Both the position numbers and the translations under genes were made by a program. This document shows, one piece after another, positions 45,486 through 55,184 of a stretch of 64,000 nt of DNA (the stretch's first letter is position 1; every line of letters begins with the position of its first letter). The stretch covers positions 48,334,335-48,398,334 of the forward strand of contig JAHLJT010003656.1 in NCBI GenBank assembly GCA_031308135.1, given 5' to 3'. The notes beneath the pieces were generated by a model. It was not told the origin of the DNA. It made no database searches and saw only the letters and a program-made list of their open reading frames with translations. The stretch comes from Acheta domesticus. Lineage: Eukaryota; Arthropoda; Insecta; Orthoptera; Gryllidae.

Positions 45486-47639
45486 TTTTTATTCTACAGC
45501 GCGATCTAGTGCCAATTTTTTGATATTTTAATATCTATTCTGCTATTCATGGCGGAGATAAATGCCATTGATATCCGGAAGATTACGTGTCACTTAATTC
45601 AGAGTAACTGTTAAAATATTTATTTTTATATTTCAAAAACTTTCTCTTGTCACCACTGGAAGGAATTCTCTGAGTCTCGTTTTATTTTCGAGGGTCACTT
45701 AAACTGTTCTCGGCGTTAGTAACAAAACAATAATCTTGTAAAGACCTTAAGTAATATTTTCAGTGATTTATTACGGTAACTGAGATAACTGCACTCGAAT
45801 AATATAATTTAAAACACAAATTTATTCGTAATCAGTTACTAGAGACAGGTTGTCAACAAAAACCTTAATACAGAATTGTAGGCAAGTACAATTCTGTATT
45901 ATATAGCCAAAAATCAAGTACGAAAATGAGAGCAACGCCAACCAAATGACTGGATAGAAATGCCCTAATATACAGCTCAGAGCACAATACAAAATAGAGA
46001 CGAAACGAGTGTTTAACTGTGAGGGGCGAGTAGCTCTCCGCTCGCTCCTCATAAGACGTCTTCGTTAGGGGAAATCTCCCGCATCCCATCACGCGCCATC
46101 TTCTCTTCCCCACCGCTGCTTTTTTTCTTGACAGGGGAGGGTGGCTGGTCTGGTCGGCTGGCGGCTGCCATGAGTACGACATTCACGTGTAAAATGGTCT
46201 TAAAAATGTTACTCGTGCTTTGGCAATAGTGGCTTGTCGATTTATTGGTACTTAACAAAACCCTAGAGTGTGACCTCTGATATAGTCCTATTTCATATAT
46301 AAGGTAATAATTACCCAAAGAAACCTTTGAGGTTTTTTTCTTCAAAGATGATCGATTATGTACAGATTTATGAATAATATCTCAAACCACGCGTGCCATT
46401 GGAACACATGTTTTTCCAGACAAGTGTCTCAGAATAAACATTACTCAGTTCTAGAACATGTAGAGAAGTCGAAAATGATCACTTTTTCGCAATGGACATG
46501 GGAAATAACATAATACGAAAAAAAATGTGGCATTTGCTCCTGAGTAATGTCTCGATTGTCAGACTGTCACAGTCACGTTTTCATCGACATCCCGTCGATA
46601 GCTCCTTCTTTGAGAAATAATGGACTTTCTTAACAACAAAATAAATGATTTAAATTCAAGACTTCTGTCCACATCACACTTTACAACTTCTTAGAAGTTT
46701 TTACTGTTAATTTTCGTAGCATACGAGCGCACATTTGAATAAACTCACATTCCCATGGAATTGAGATTCTTTCAAATTTGACATCACAAGAACTTTTGCT
46801 AGTTTATTTTGTATTCTATCATATCTCTTTGCTAGAAAAAAATAAGTTCACGTTAAAAAACATCGATAACCCGCGGTCTTTTAACATGATACTCCATTTC
46901 TGTATGGAGACAACAGACAACGGCAATCCGCTACGTTACACCTGATTGCTAGGCAAATACTTTTGAACAGGTTTCGACAGGTCATTTACTGACATGAAGA
47001 AGATGATTTCATGTATTTTACGAACATCTAAGCTTATCGGGGAGCTCACCAGTCAGAATAAAATACCAAATTCCATTATATAAAATTTTACACTGGAGTG
47101 GGGCGTCGATTATTCCAACGTCAATCATTTGAAACATCAAATATCCGATCTCATATTTTCTCATAATAATTATTTGTTAGGTACCGTGTACTATACTTAT
47201 TCATTTTCTTTTATAATTCTGAATATTGATAATGATCCCTGATATGATTGACAGTGATAAAATATTAACGATATACTATATTATAGACAATCATCTGACT
47301 TCAGCAAAATTTGACAAATTCTACAATAAATGCTAAAGAATGGAATTTTTAATTAGTATAAAAACGCTTTTCACCACCTTTAAGCGCAAGAGAACTAACA
47401 GTACTTTGTCAAACAACCGATCGTAAATGCTTAACATCTGGAATGTTCACTGTTGACAGAAAACCCATCGCATTTTATTGCAACGGTAGCCTACATACAC
47501 ATTATGTTCGGTTACCAGAATTATCGAATATCCTAACTATACCTGGTCTCAATTACTTCGGATACTCGACGTCTCACTGTATATATTCTTTGGCAAAAAG
47601 TGATCATTTTACACGTGACCCCTCTACACGCCCGAGAAG
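45486..47639. other. Intronic sequence, nothing recognised
   Basis: AT-rich intron between the Ig1 and Ig2 exons; no exon or element terminus that I can support. Confidence 0.4.
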
Positions 47640-48010
47640 ACTGTAACATTCATTCCGAGACACGCGTATAATAAGTTTTCCCGAAATGAATTCCGCTGGC
47701 GCTCCCTCCGCAGGCTGCGAGCGGGGAAAGGCTCCGCTCTTTTCCCGAACGCATCGCTCCCGCGGGCATCGGATAAAATACACGTGACTGCGCGCGCGGG
47801 GCGCCAGACGGATCTGCGCGCACGGACCGGGCCTTAGCCCCTGGGGCACGCCCGTCCTCCCGGCCCGGCCGCCGGCCCGGCCTCTAATTGCTGGCACCTC
47901 CTGTTTTATTCGACAGCTCTTTTTGTCGGAAAGGAATGGCTCTATTTCACAGCTCCCTACGGGCCGGCGGAAGCTATGCCCCAGGGCGGGGATTAACGTT
48001 TTATAACGGG
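47640..48010. promoter_or_regulatory. Intronic CpG island
   Basis: A sharp CpG-rich island inside an AT-rich intron: GCGCGCGCGGGGCGCCAGAC, CCGGCCCGGCCGCCGGCCCG, then GCCTCTAATTGCTGG. No exon is recognised; the 138-codon minus frame has no domain. It could be an enhancer or an alternative promoter. I see no clear core promoter. Confidence 0.35.
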
Positions 48011-48751
48011 AATTAAACATCGATTGCTGCGGTCATTGGTTTCGGGTGTGTGTAGACACATCGATTTAGTAATTACATGCGAAGTAGGAGGAACAGAATG
48101 TTAGAGAATGTAAAGTTCACTTTCGTTCAATATGACTGCAATAAAGAATTGTAGAATCCAATGGTGTGGGGAAAATTGAAAAAAACATTAATGGTGCCAT
48201 GAAGGTTTTTTATCTTAATTCCCTGTAAACAAACACAAGTCAGTAATAAAAATGCAAGTAGAATACAGGCAAATAAACTGTAATTTAGGGCACTTAACTG
48301 CATATTTCTCCATAAATCACCATTCATTTTCAAGAATATCAAATGTGCATTATTTATTACCATTTTTATACATTGTTGTGAATTGAGAACATTAAAAAGT
48401 TATATTTTTTAGTTTTTTAAAAAGAAATGTTACACATATATCGTTTCTGCTACATTAATCAATTAGTTTTAAAAAAATGACCCCAGAGACGAACACACAG
48501 AAATGCTTGAAAACGTTGTCTTTGCCGAAACCTTTTGACAAAATTTGTATTTTTTGAACATTTAAAAGTAACTATAAAATGAACTGTTATTTTAAGAAGA
48601 ATATGTTTTGTAAATAATTGTAACATGCGTAGTTATGTGATTCAAATATAAATCATCTTTGCTTTCAATCTTGTAGTATCAATATGCGTGAGGTACTTAT
48701 GCAGATTTATGACGTCACAGCTTGACACACATTATTTTCTCTTTGTCCCAG

Positions 48752-48882
48752 TAGAGCCGGTGACCCTCATTATCGGCGAGCCCGACATGTACATCTACAA
48801 AGGCAGCACCATCAACCTCACGTGCGTCGTCAAGCACAGCCCGGAGCCTCCTCCGGCCATCTACTGGACGCACAACTCTGAG
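48752..48882 (+). CDS. dpr: Dpr-family protein, first Ig2 exon
   Basis: The acceptor CTTTGTCCCAG precedes the exon, entry is phase 1 and exit phase 0 (ACTCTGAG|GTAAGG). It codes EPVTLIIGEPDMYIYKGSTI, then NLTCVVKHSPEPPPAIYWTH and NSE. This is strands A to C' of Ig2 with the first cysteine (NLTC), the Pro-rich turn and the core Trp (IYW). Only this first donor keeps the frame into the next exon; the downstream donor copies follow frame shifts or a TAA (48976-48978). See the repeat at 48883-49248. Confidence 0.92.
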
Positions 48883-49248
48883 GTAAGGTCCAAGGGCAGC
48901 ACCAACAACTTTACTTGCTTTTCAAACAGAACCAGGAGACTCCTCCGGCCATCTACTGGACGCACAACTCTGAGGTAAGGTTCAAGGGCAGCACCAACAA
49001 CTTTACTTGCTTCTCGAACACAGCCAGGAGCCTCCTCCGGCCACCTACTGGACGCACAACTCTGAGGTAAGGTCCAAGGGCAGCACCAACAACTTTACTT
49101 GCTTCTCGAACACAGCCAAAAGTCCCCGCCGGCCATCTACTGGTCGCACAACTCTGAGGTAAGGTACGAGGACAGCACCATCAACCTTACGTGCTTGTCA
49201 AACCACCCGGAGCCGCCGCCGGCAATCTACTGGACGAACAACTCCGAT
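48883..49248 (+). repeat. Four-unit ~92-bp array of exon 3' part plus splice donor
   Basis: Units 48883-48974, 48975-49066, 49067-49158 (92 bp each) and 49159-49248 (90 bp) repeat the last ~90 bp of the preceding exon. The first three end ACAACTCTGAG|GTAAGG; the fourth ends ACTCCGAT|GTGTTT. The first units are degraded as coding sequence (NNFTCF, frame shifts). The fourth is more diverged in DNA yet reads cleanly as DSTINLTCLSNHPEPPPAIY and WTNNSD. The intron therefore starts inside exon-derived sequence. Confidence 0.95.
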
Positions 49249-50082
49249 GTGTTTGGGCTATTCAACATCTTTTTTGTCACAGTAAATGTTTTGTAAATTG
49301 AAAAGACGTGAAACCCAACTTTATGATTTTTTATGGGTGAAGTAGGACCTATATTTGCTTCCAACATGACAGATGCCTGTCAGAGAATTTGTAGATAGGG
49401 ATGTGTCATGTAAAGGCGGGGGAACCACCCTATCCCTGAACATGACTGGATTAGGGGACAGATGCGGAAGGTAGGTTCAGTGTTTAAGATACTGGCATCT
49501 ATCTGACTCTAGATGAAAGCCAGTGAAAACATAAACCGACCTTTTTTAGTGATCGGCTTTAGCTTGTTTCCAAAATCCGCCTCTTCCATAACTTGAACAT
49601 ACAACCTCCCAGATTACTAAGGTTCATTTCTAATTCTTGTGGTGCACCTAAATGTATACGAATTTCATATGAGATAAAATTATTGTACTTTCCTTCTTGA
49701 TTTCGATTTTTAATATATAAAATAAACAAATGATTTTTCGTCTCTTTTGGGTCCGTGTTTATCTATTTTATCAAGAACCATTGCCTTGTCAACGAGTGCC
49801 TTCGAAAGACTGGTAGAACGTCTGCGAGGAACAGAATACAGGAGACGGTAAACCAGAAAATTAAAGCTACCGAGAGAAATACGAAGAAGTGTTTGTTGTA
49901 TCTCATATACAATGCTGTGTGTTTGACTGTCCAGAAAATCATTGTTTCGTCCTGAACAAACATTGCTTTATTTTTCCATCATTAATTTTCATTCTGGTGA
50001 ATGAAACCCTCTGTAATACATATTTTTAATTCTTTCAGGAAGTGAGTTCTATGATTTGCTAAGAAATATTATTTTGTTGTAG
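49249..50082. other. Intronic sequence, nothing recognised
   Basis: Remainder of the intron within Ig2; ends ATTTTGTTGTAG before the next exon. Short frames only. Confidence 0.4.
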
Positions 50083-50251
50083 GAGATCAACTACGATTCG
50101 CCGCGAGGTGGCGTGAGCGTTATCACAGAGAAAGGCGATGTGACGACGTCCTACCTGCTCATCCAACGCGCCAACACGCCCGATTCGGGCAAATACTCCT
50201 GCAACCCTTCCAACGCCAACGTCAAGTCAGTTGTCGTTCATGTTTTGAATG
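50083..50251 (+). CDS. dpr: Dpr-family protein, second Ig2 exon
   Basis: Phase 0 entry after TTGTTGTAG and phase 1 exit (TTGAATG|GTAAGG). It codes EINYDSPRGGVSVITEKGDV, then TTSYLLIQRANTPDSGKYSC and NPSNANVKSVVVHVLN. This completes Ig2 with DSGKYSC as the second disulphide cysteine. The NYDSPRGG and TEKGDVTTS stretches are characteristic of Dpr Ig2 as I know the family. Joined to 48752-48882 the Ig2 domain has no gap. Confidence 0.94.
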
Positions 50252-50483
50252 GTAAGGCTTATTTGGGTTGAGTGTTCAAATGTACTCAGGGTAATGCCGA
50301 AAATATCAATTACATAATTTGTAAGTAAGTTTGTTTTAATGCGATCGCCAAATTAATTTTGTGTCAATTATCATTAAGTTATAGATGCTATAAAAGCGTG
50401 AAAACACAGGTGGTTATACATGCCGGGGGGGGGGGGAACTTCGAAACTTCGAAAATAAGCTCTTAAGACAATTCTAAGTATAT

Positions 50484-50908
50484 TTTGTCTAATGAACTAC
50501 GTGGATATTCCGAATGGTTGAGCCGCAATAATCACTCAAAAATTAATTTTTCAAACTACCTTTAGGCAAAAAAATCCATTTTAGAAGCTTAGAAACACTC
50601 CATAAACATATAAATTGTTTATTATTTACAGAAGAAATGAATATATTTGTTCTGAAAGAAAAATTAAGCAAGAAATAAAAAAGCACCCAATATACACAAT
50701 TTGACTGCTTTTTTTATTTCTCGCTTAATTTTTCTCTCTGAACAAATATATTAATTTCTTTTGTAAATAACAAACAATTTACATGTTTCTGGAATGTTTT
50801 TATGCTTCTATAATGCAAATTTTTGCTTAGAATTCATTTTTTAAAACCAAATTTTGAGTGCTCATTGCGGCCCAACCATTCGGAATATCTACGTAGTTTA
50901 TTAGACAA
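50484..50908. mobile_element. ~425-bp palindromic (foldback) MITE-like element
   Basis: The left half (TTTTGTCTAATGAACTACGT, GGATATTCCGAATGGTTGAG, ..) is repeated in reverse complement on the right (.., CCAACCATTCGGAATATCTA, CGTAGTTTATTAGACAAA). The arms are ~205 bp around a short centre near 50690-50705. It lies in the intron after the second Ig2 exon. No coding capacity. Confidence 0.85.
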
Positions 50909-51299
50909 AGGGTGCAAAGTATTTTTACCAGTGAACACGTGGGAAAGTTATCAACCTAAGTTAAAAACGAGAAATTATTGGCATTGCGAAGTCCTTTCCC
51001 ATATTTCGTCTTTTCGTCAAACATGCTTCACGGCTTCGTGCAAGAACACTACTCAAAGGCAGCTAGACGTGAAGCACGTTCTACGCAGCGACGCCAACAC
51101 ACTCGTTAAATATGAAGAAACGTTAGTCACGCGGTTCAAGTGTAGTGTAGAAGAGGGTTGTTACTTTCAACTGCTCTCATCTTTTCTCATTCGAGAAAAA
51201 GGGTATGGCGGCGTGGTGCCGTATCCACCTACCGCACAAATGTGCGTGCAGGGTGACCCTAGCGCAGAGGCGCAAAGGATGAGCAGTTAGGTTAGCAAA
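50909..51299 (+). other. Unrecognised stretch with an open frame
   Basis: Part of a 155-codon plus-strand frame (50823-51290) that begins inside the foldback element. The part after 50909 has mixed composition, with no domain I recognise. It may be a decayed piece of the element that carries the ribozyme motif next to it. Confidence 0.25.
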
Positions 51300-51352
51300 A
51301 GCGTTTCGTCCTAGTTCAGGACTCATCAGACAGGCTTCCAGCCTGTGACGCT
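51300..51352 (-). ncRNA. Hammerhead ribozyme motif
   Basis: Read on the minus strand from 51352: AGCGTC, hairpin ACAGGCT-GGA-AGCCTGT, CTGATGA, hairpin GTCC-TGAACTA-GGAC, GAAACGCT. All conserved core elements of a hammerhead are present: CUGAUGA, GAAA, and GUC as the cleavage triplet. Cleavage would fall between 51347 and 51346. Helix III is AGCGT/ACGCT (5 bp), helix I 7 bp, helix II 4 bp; helices I and II are closed, so helix III is the open one. Hammerheads are known in Penelope-like and other retroelements; the host element here is not identified. It lies antisense inside the last dpr-like intron. Confidence 0.8.
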
Positions 51353-51540
51353 GTATGAAGCCTGTTTGGTTGTTTCGTCACTGTACCGCGAGAGACACTG
51401 GTATGTCTTTTAGGCGCTTGTTTATTGTAGCTAGGGATAGTTTCGTACGAAACCAAACAGTTTTCCCGGAGTCAAGAGAACGAGACGTAGTACGTAAAAC
51501 TATGTGACATTCGTTAGCGCTAGTAGTTAGTCTTTTACTT

Positions 51541-51714
51541 GAAACTTTTCCCAAATCGACAGCCACAACGTGTGATGAATGCGTGTTGAACAAGAATCAT
51601 GCTGTGGCGCAGTCTAGTTTGAACAATAAACAAAAGAACCTCAGTATTGTCATTGTAAGTGATAGTCAGGTCGTCCTTCGAGACTTCTTTTCCCTTGCAA
51701 ACATCCGCGCATGA
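51541..51714 (+). pseudogene. Possible coding relic, unknown family
   Basis: One plus frame reads ETFPKSTATTCDECVLNKNH, then AVAQSSLNNKQKNLSIVIVS and DSQVVLRDFFSLANIRA before a stop. The composition looks protein-like, and VIVSDSQV resembles the start of SGNH-hydrolase-like domains found in some retroelement ORF1 proteins. The frame is closed upstream. It could be part of the ribozyme-bearing element. Weak call. Confidence 0.25.
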
Positions 51715-51906
51715 AGAGGTGGATACCGATCAGGGGAGCAATGTAAGTTCACCTATGAAATTCTCCATCAGAACTTCTTTAGGAAAAACTGATCATCTGT
51801 AACCTAAATGACTGAGGAGTTGCTAACTTTTATTCTGTTTGACAATGTACTTACATAATAAGTAAATTTTTAACTTACATTAAATTTTATGAATTTTATC
51901 CCGCAG

Positions 51907-52007
51907 GTGAACACCCTGCAGCTATGCAGCACGGTGGCCAACTGCGACTGCAGAACCCCGCGGGATTATTCCTATTTAGCGTGGTGGTAGTGCTGCTAGG
52001 ATCGTGA
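51907..52007 (+). CDS. dpr: Dpr-family protein, C-terminal exon with hydrophobic tail
   Basis: Enters in phase 1 after a CCGCAG acceptor and codes GEHPAAMQHGGQLRLQNPAG, then LFLFSVVVVLLGS, followed by TGA at 52005-52007. GEHPxAM after Ig2 is typical of Dpr proteins, and a terminal hydrophobic stretch with no cytoplasmic tail fits a GPI-anchor signal. The stop overlaps a donor-like TC|GTGAGT (donor GT at 52004-52005), so splicing to a further exon cannot be excluded. I favour the terminal-exon reading. Confidence 0.8.
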
Positions 52008-52439
52008 GTCTTCGCTTTTTCACTGAACTACGGCACCTTCACCTGTCTGATACAGTGTGTGAGGATTTTTTTTTTGAGAAAGTGCGAGAGACTTTTAGAA
52101 AACACGGATGTGGAATTATTACGCGCAATAGACACTCATGAGACTCGTTGATAATTTTTCAGCGTGTTGTCTTATATGGTGCAATGTGTTTGGCTGTCAA
52201 TAAGAACATTATTTCATTCTGTAATATAAAGTGTTTTTCTTTTTGAATCAGACTTTTGAGATGATAAATATACGAGATATAATTACTGTTGGATATTTGT
52301 GACGTATTAGTTCATTATTCTAATACAGTGTTCCCATTGCTCTCGAACTTCCTGTCCAAATACTCCTGTCATTAATAACCATAATACTACCTACTATTAA
52401 TATTAATAATACTATTAATATTAATATTACTAATAAACC
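52008..52439. other. Probable 3' UTR or intergenic
   Basis: AATATAAAG and AATAA-type A-rich motifs occur near 52224 and 52391, but no single polyadenylation signal stands out. No other feature. Confidence 0.3.
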
Positions 52440-52720
52440 GATCCCAAGTAGCTCAGTGCGTAGCGCGCTGACTTCGCACGAAAGGCGCAGGTTTGATTCC
52501 CGGGCCGGCTATCCTGACCGGCGTTTTCATGGTTTCGGTCATGAAGAGGAATGCTTGGATGGTTCAAAAAGGCCATGATAATCTCTCATCATCGTCCTAT
52601 TACCTCATAATTCATAATTCAAGACTTAACTAACTTGTGTTACCAAGGTATTCAGTCAACAGATTTATCCTCATAATTACACACGTTAATCTCTCTTCGG
52701 GATGACAGGATCTCGGAAAA
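52440..52720 (+). mobile_element. tRNA-derived SINE, family 3
   Basis: CAAGTAGCTCAGTGCGTAGC is a clear A box/D-arm and CAGGTTTGATTCCCGGGCCG a clear B box, about 30 nt apart, followed by a ~200 bp body ending near CTCTTCGGGATGACAGG. This is the best tRNA-like head in the window. Confidence 0.85.
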
Positions 52721-52754
52721 GCACGTGTAGCATGGTCAGAAATATCCGATACGC

Positions 52755-52755
<1 letters not shown>

Positions 52756-52802
<47 letters not shown>

Positions 52803-52822
52803 CAACAACAACAACAACAAAA
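52756..52822. repeat. (TAA)n(CAA)n microsatellite
   Basis: TAA repeats turn into CAA repeats; it reads as poly-Asn in one plus frame that then enters the reverse transcriptase relic. Confidence 0.95.
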
Positions 52823-52836
52823 GCAACAACCTTCAG

Positions 52837-53530
52837 TTCAAGTTTGAGGAACTCTGGGAGACTGAAAAGATTCCAGAAGACTGGAAAGTGGCTCTTATCC
52901 ATCCTTTGCACAAGAAAGGTGACAAGCAAGACGTAAATAATTACAAAGGTATATCTGTTGCCTAGAGGTTACAAAATATTTGCAACAATAATACTAAACA
53001 AGGTAGAAGCAACGCTTGATAACCTCTTTGGGAGAATATCAGAGTGGATTTAGAAAGAGCAGATCTTGCTCAGAACAGACTTTCAACCTAAAGTCAATAA
53101 TCCGGCACAGACGTACAAACTCTTAAGACAGTTGTAACATTTGTAGATTTTAAAAAGGCCTTTGATTCAACTGACCGGGAAACATTAGACAATGTAATCC
53201 GAGAATTTGGAATTAAATCTAAACTAGTAAACATTTTCCGTGAAACGTTCACAGATAACAAATCGAAAGTTAAGTTTCGGGGTGAAATATCTAAGACACT
53301 CAAAATTAAAACAGGTGTAAGACAAGATGATGGTTTGTCTCTAATTCTCTTTAACTGTGTCCTGGAGAATCTAGTAAGAGAATGGCCATGACTTTGCCAT
53401 TCTTTTCGAAAACCTAAGAAAAGCTGAAATACAAATCAATCTCCTAGAAGAAACAGCCAACAAAGTAGGTTTAAGAATTTCTATAGAAAAATCAAAATTT
53501 ACGACAAATATATGTGGGTAGTTTTGTAAA
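52837..53530 (+). pseudogene. Non-LTR reverse transcriptase, frameshifted relic
   Basis: The plus strand reads FEELWETEKIPEDWKVALIH and PLHKKGDKQDVNNYKGIS, the finger region of a LINE reverse transcriptase. It is followed in other frames by KIFATI-LNKVEATLDNLFG, VDFKKAFDS-like, TGVRQDDGLS-like and NKVGLRISIEKSKF segments. Several frameshifts and stops and a deletion around the catalytic YxDD region show it is dead. The clade is not assigned. Confidence 0.85.
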
Positions 53531-54836
53531 TGTTTTTGTGAAGGATCTAATGATTCAAAATGTTCATTGTACGCTGTTATTTTCGAAACGCACCAAAAGG
53601 ATCTCAAAACACCATCAAAAAAACCTTTCCTGTTGATGCGGCCAGAATGATATTTGTTAGTCCCTGTGTCTCGACCACTTTTGAACATTTCTACCCATTT
53701 GTAAAACTTCTCGCTCTTCATACAACTTTCATCATACTTTAGTTACTTTAGAGTTTAGCTGGTTTTTCACCTTCAGCAAGTAAAAAAAGAATCACAGAAC
53801 GTTGTTTAACCAATGTGGAATTTTCAAGTGGACTCGCCATCTTTCAACTTAATTTTGAGATAATTAACAGAACAATGATGATCTTCCAGGTGGTCAGGGC
53901 TCATCTCAGTGATGACGACTTAAAGTCCTAAAATTTTCGAACTGGTCCTATCAACATTTTTTTCTCCATACCAATTTGTCTCTTTAATTATTGAATGATT
54001 CTCGTATGACAAGTTGTCCATATCAAATGTCGAGTGTCAAACCCCGGTTGGAAGTATGTGGAGCCAATCTACACCTCTTGACGAGAATTAATTTATTTAA
54101 TCTTTTAATTCCTGAGTTGATCCTGAACATGAAACGAATTTCTAATTTATCTTCAGATAACACTGTAAATGAAAATATGGAGAAACTAAAATACACGAAT
54201 GCATGGTATATGTTATTTTACTACAAATTGTTGTATTTACACTAAAGATAATCTATTTTTAAATAAAGTGGTTTCAATCCCTTTCCAATGCAACTAATAA
54301 AATAAATGAACTGCACTCCAAATTACCTACAGAGTAGCGACGGATGATTAAATCACATTAGTAAAATTTAATCACATTGCTGAGAAAAATATGTTTTCAG
54401 GGTGCTAGCGAATCTTTAATCCATAGAGGTTCGTGTATCCGGTTGCAGGAAGGGATGATTGTTGGCACTCAGTTAACTTCACGGTGGCCCAAGACACATC
54501 CCTGGCAGACAGCTCCACTTATTCCACAAACACACGAACTTCAGGATAGAGGGGTATTGAGAAGGAATCGGGTGATTTAAGTTCTACAAATAGCAAGGGT
54601 AGGCCACAGCTCACCACAACACTGAAGCAAACATACTTTCCATAACTAGCACCACATCGAACCTCCACATTTAATTACGCTTATTCCATGTTCTTCAGAA
54701 AAGTATGCGTTGCTGAAATTTTAAATGATTGTCTTGCAATTTTCAAAACAAAACTATTTACCCAACTCGGATACTTAGACAATTTTATGCTAATTACCTG
54801 CGTTTTCGGTGTTATTTTATACACTTATCAAAACAT
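53531..54836. other. Non-coding stretch, nothing recognised
   Basis: Mixed AT-rich sequence with no supported gene. The short frames at 53560-53742 and 53991-54245 show no domain. Confidence 0.4.
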
Positions 54837-55050
54837 TAATCCGTGATGCAAACGTGTTTACAATGTGTTTCTCTATTTGAATGCCCATGTTTTCACATCA
54901 CATTAGTTCAATTAATTTTATTATATCTAATTAAATAAGTAATTAATCCCTGATGCAAACGTGTTTACGAAGTGTTGCTCTATTTGAAGGCCCATGTTTA
55001 CACATCACTATAGTTGAATTGGTTTATATATCTAATTAAATACGTCGGAG
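54837..55050 (+). repeat. 107-bp tandem duplication
   Basis: TAATCCGTGATGCAAACGTG at 54837 and TAATCCCTGATGCAAACGTG at 54944 start two units that both continue through GTGTTTAC, CTCTATTTGAA, GCCCATG, CACATCAC and TATCTAATTAAATA. Confidence 0.9.
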
Positions 55051-55056
55051 AAGGGT

Positions 55057-55175
55057 GAATGGTCATGGCTGTCCGGATGACGCCGCGTCAAAGGCTGTAT
55101 TGCCAACAGCAGAGCCTTCGACGTGTTGGCAACACAGCCTTCGTATCGGCGTCATCCGGACAGCCAAGATCATTC
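55057..55175. mobile_element. ~120-bp palindromic element
   Basis: GGCTGTCCGGATGACGCCG (left) and CGGCGTCATCCGGACAGCC (right) are exact inverted repeats; the inner parts (AAAGGCTGT..GCCAACA / TGTTGGC..ACAGCCTT) also pair. A half-related sequence (CGGCTGTTCCGGTGACACCG) occurs near 44832, so it is dispersed. Confidence 0.85.
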
Positions 55176-55184
55176 ACATGATTC

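Noticed and set aside
45960..46030. Second hammerhead (GACGAAAC near 46000)
   Set aside because: No CTGATGA partner or matching stems nearby.
50823..51290. 155-codon plus-strand frame as an alternative Dpr exon
   Set aside because: It starts in the right arm of a foldback element, has no Ig features, and lacks phase-compatible splice sites that I can identify.
52440..52515. Functional tRNA gene
   Set aside because: A and B boxes are clear, but the 3' acceptor strand and terminus are missing and a SINE body follows.
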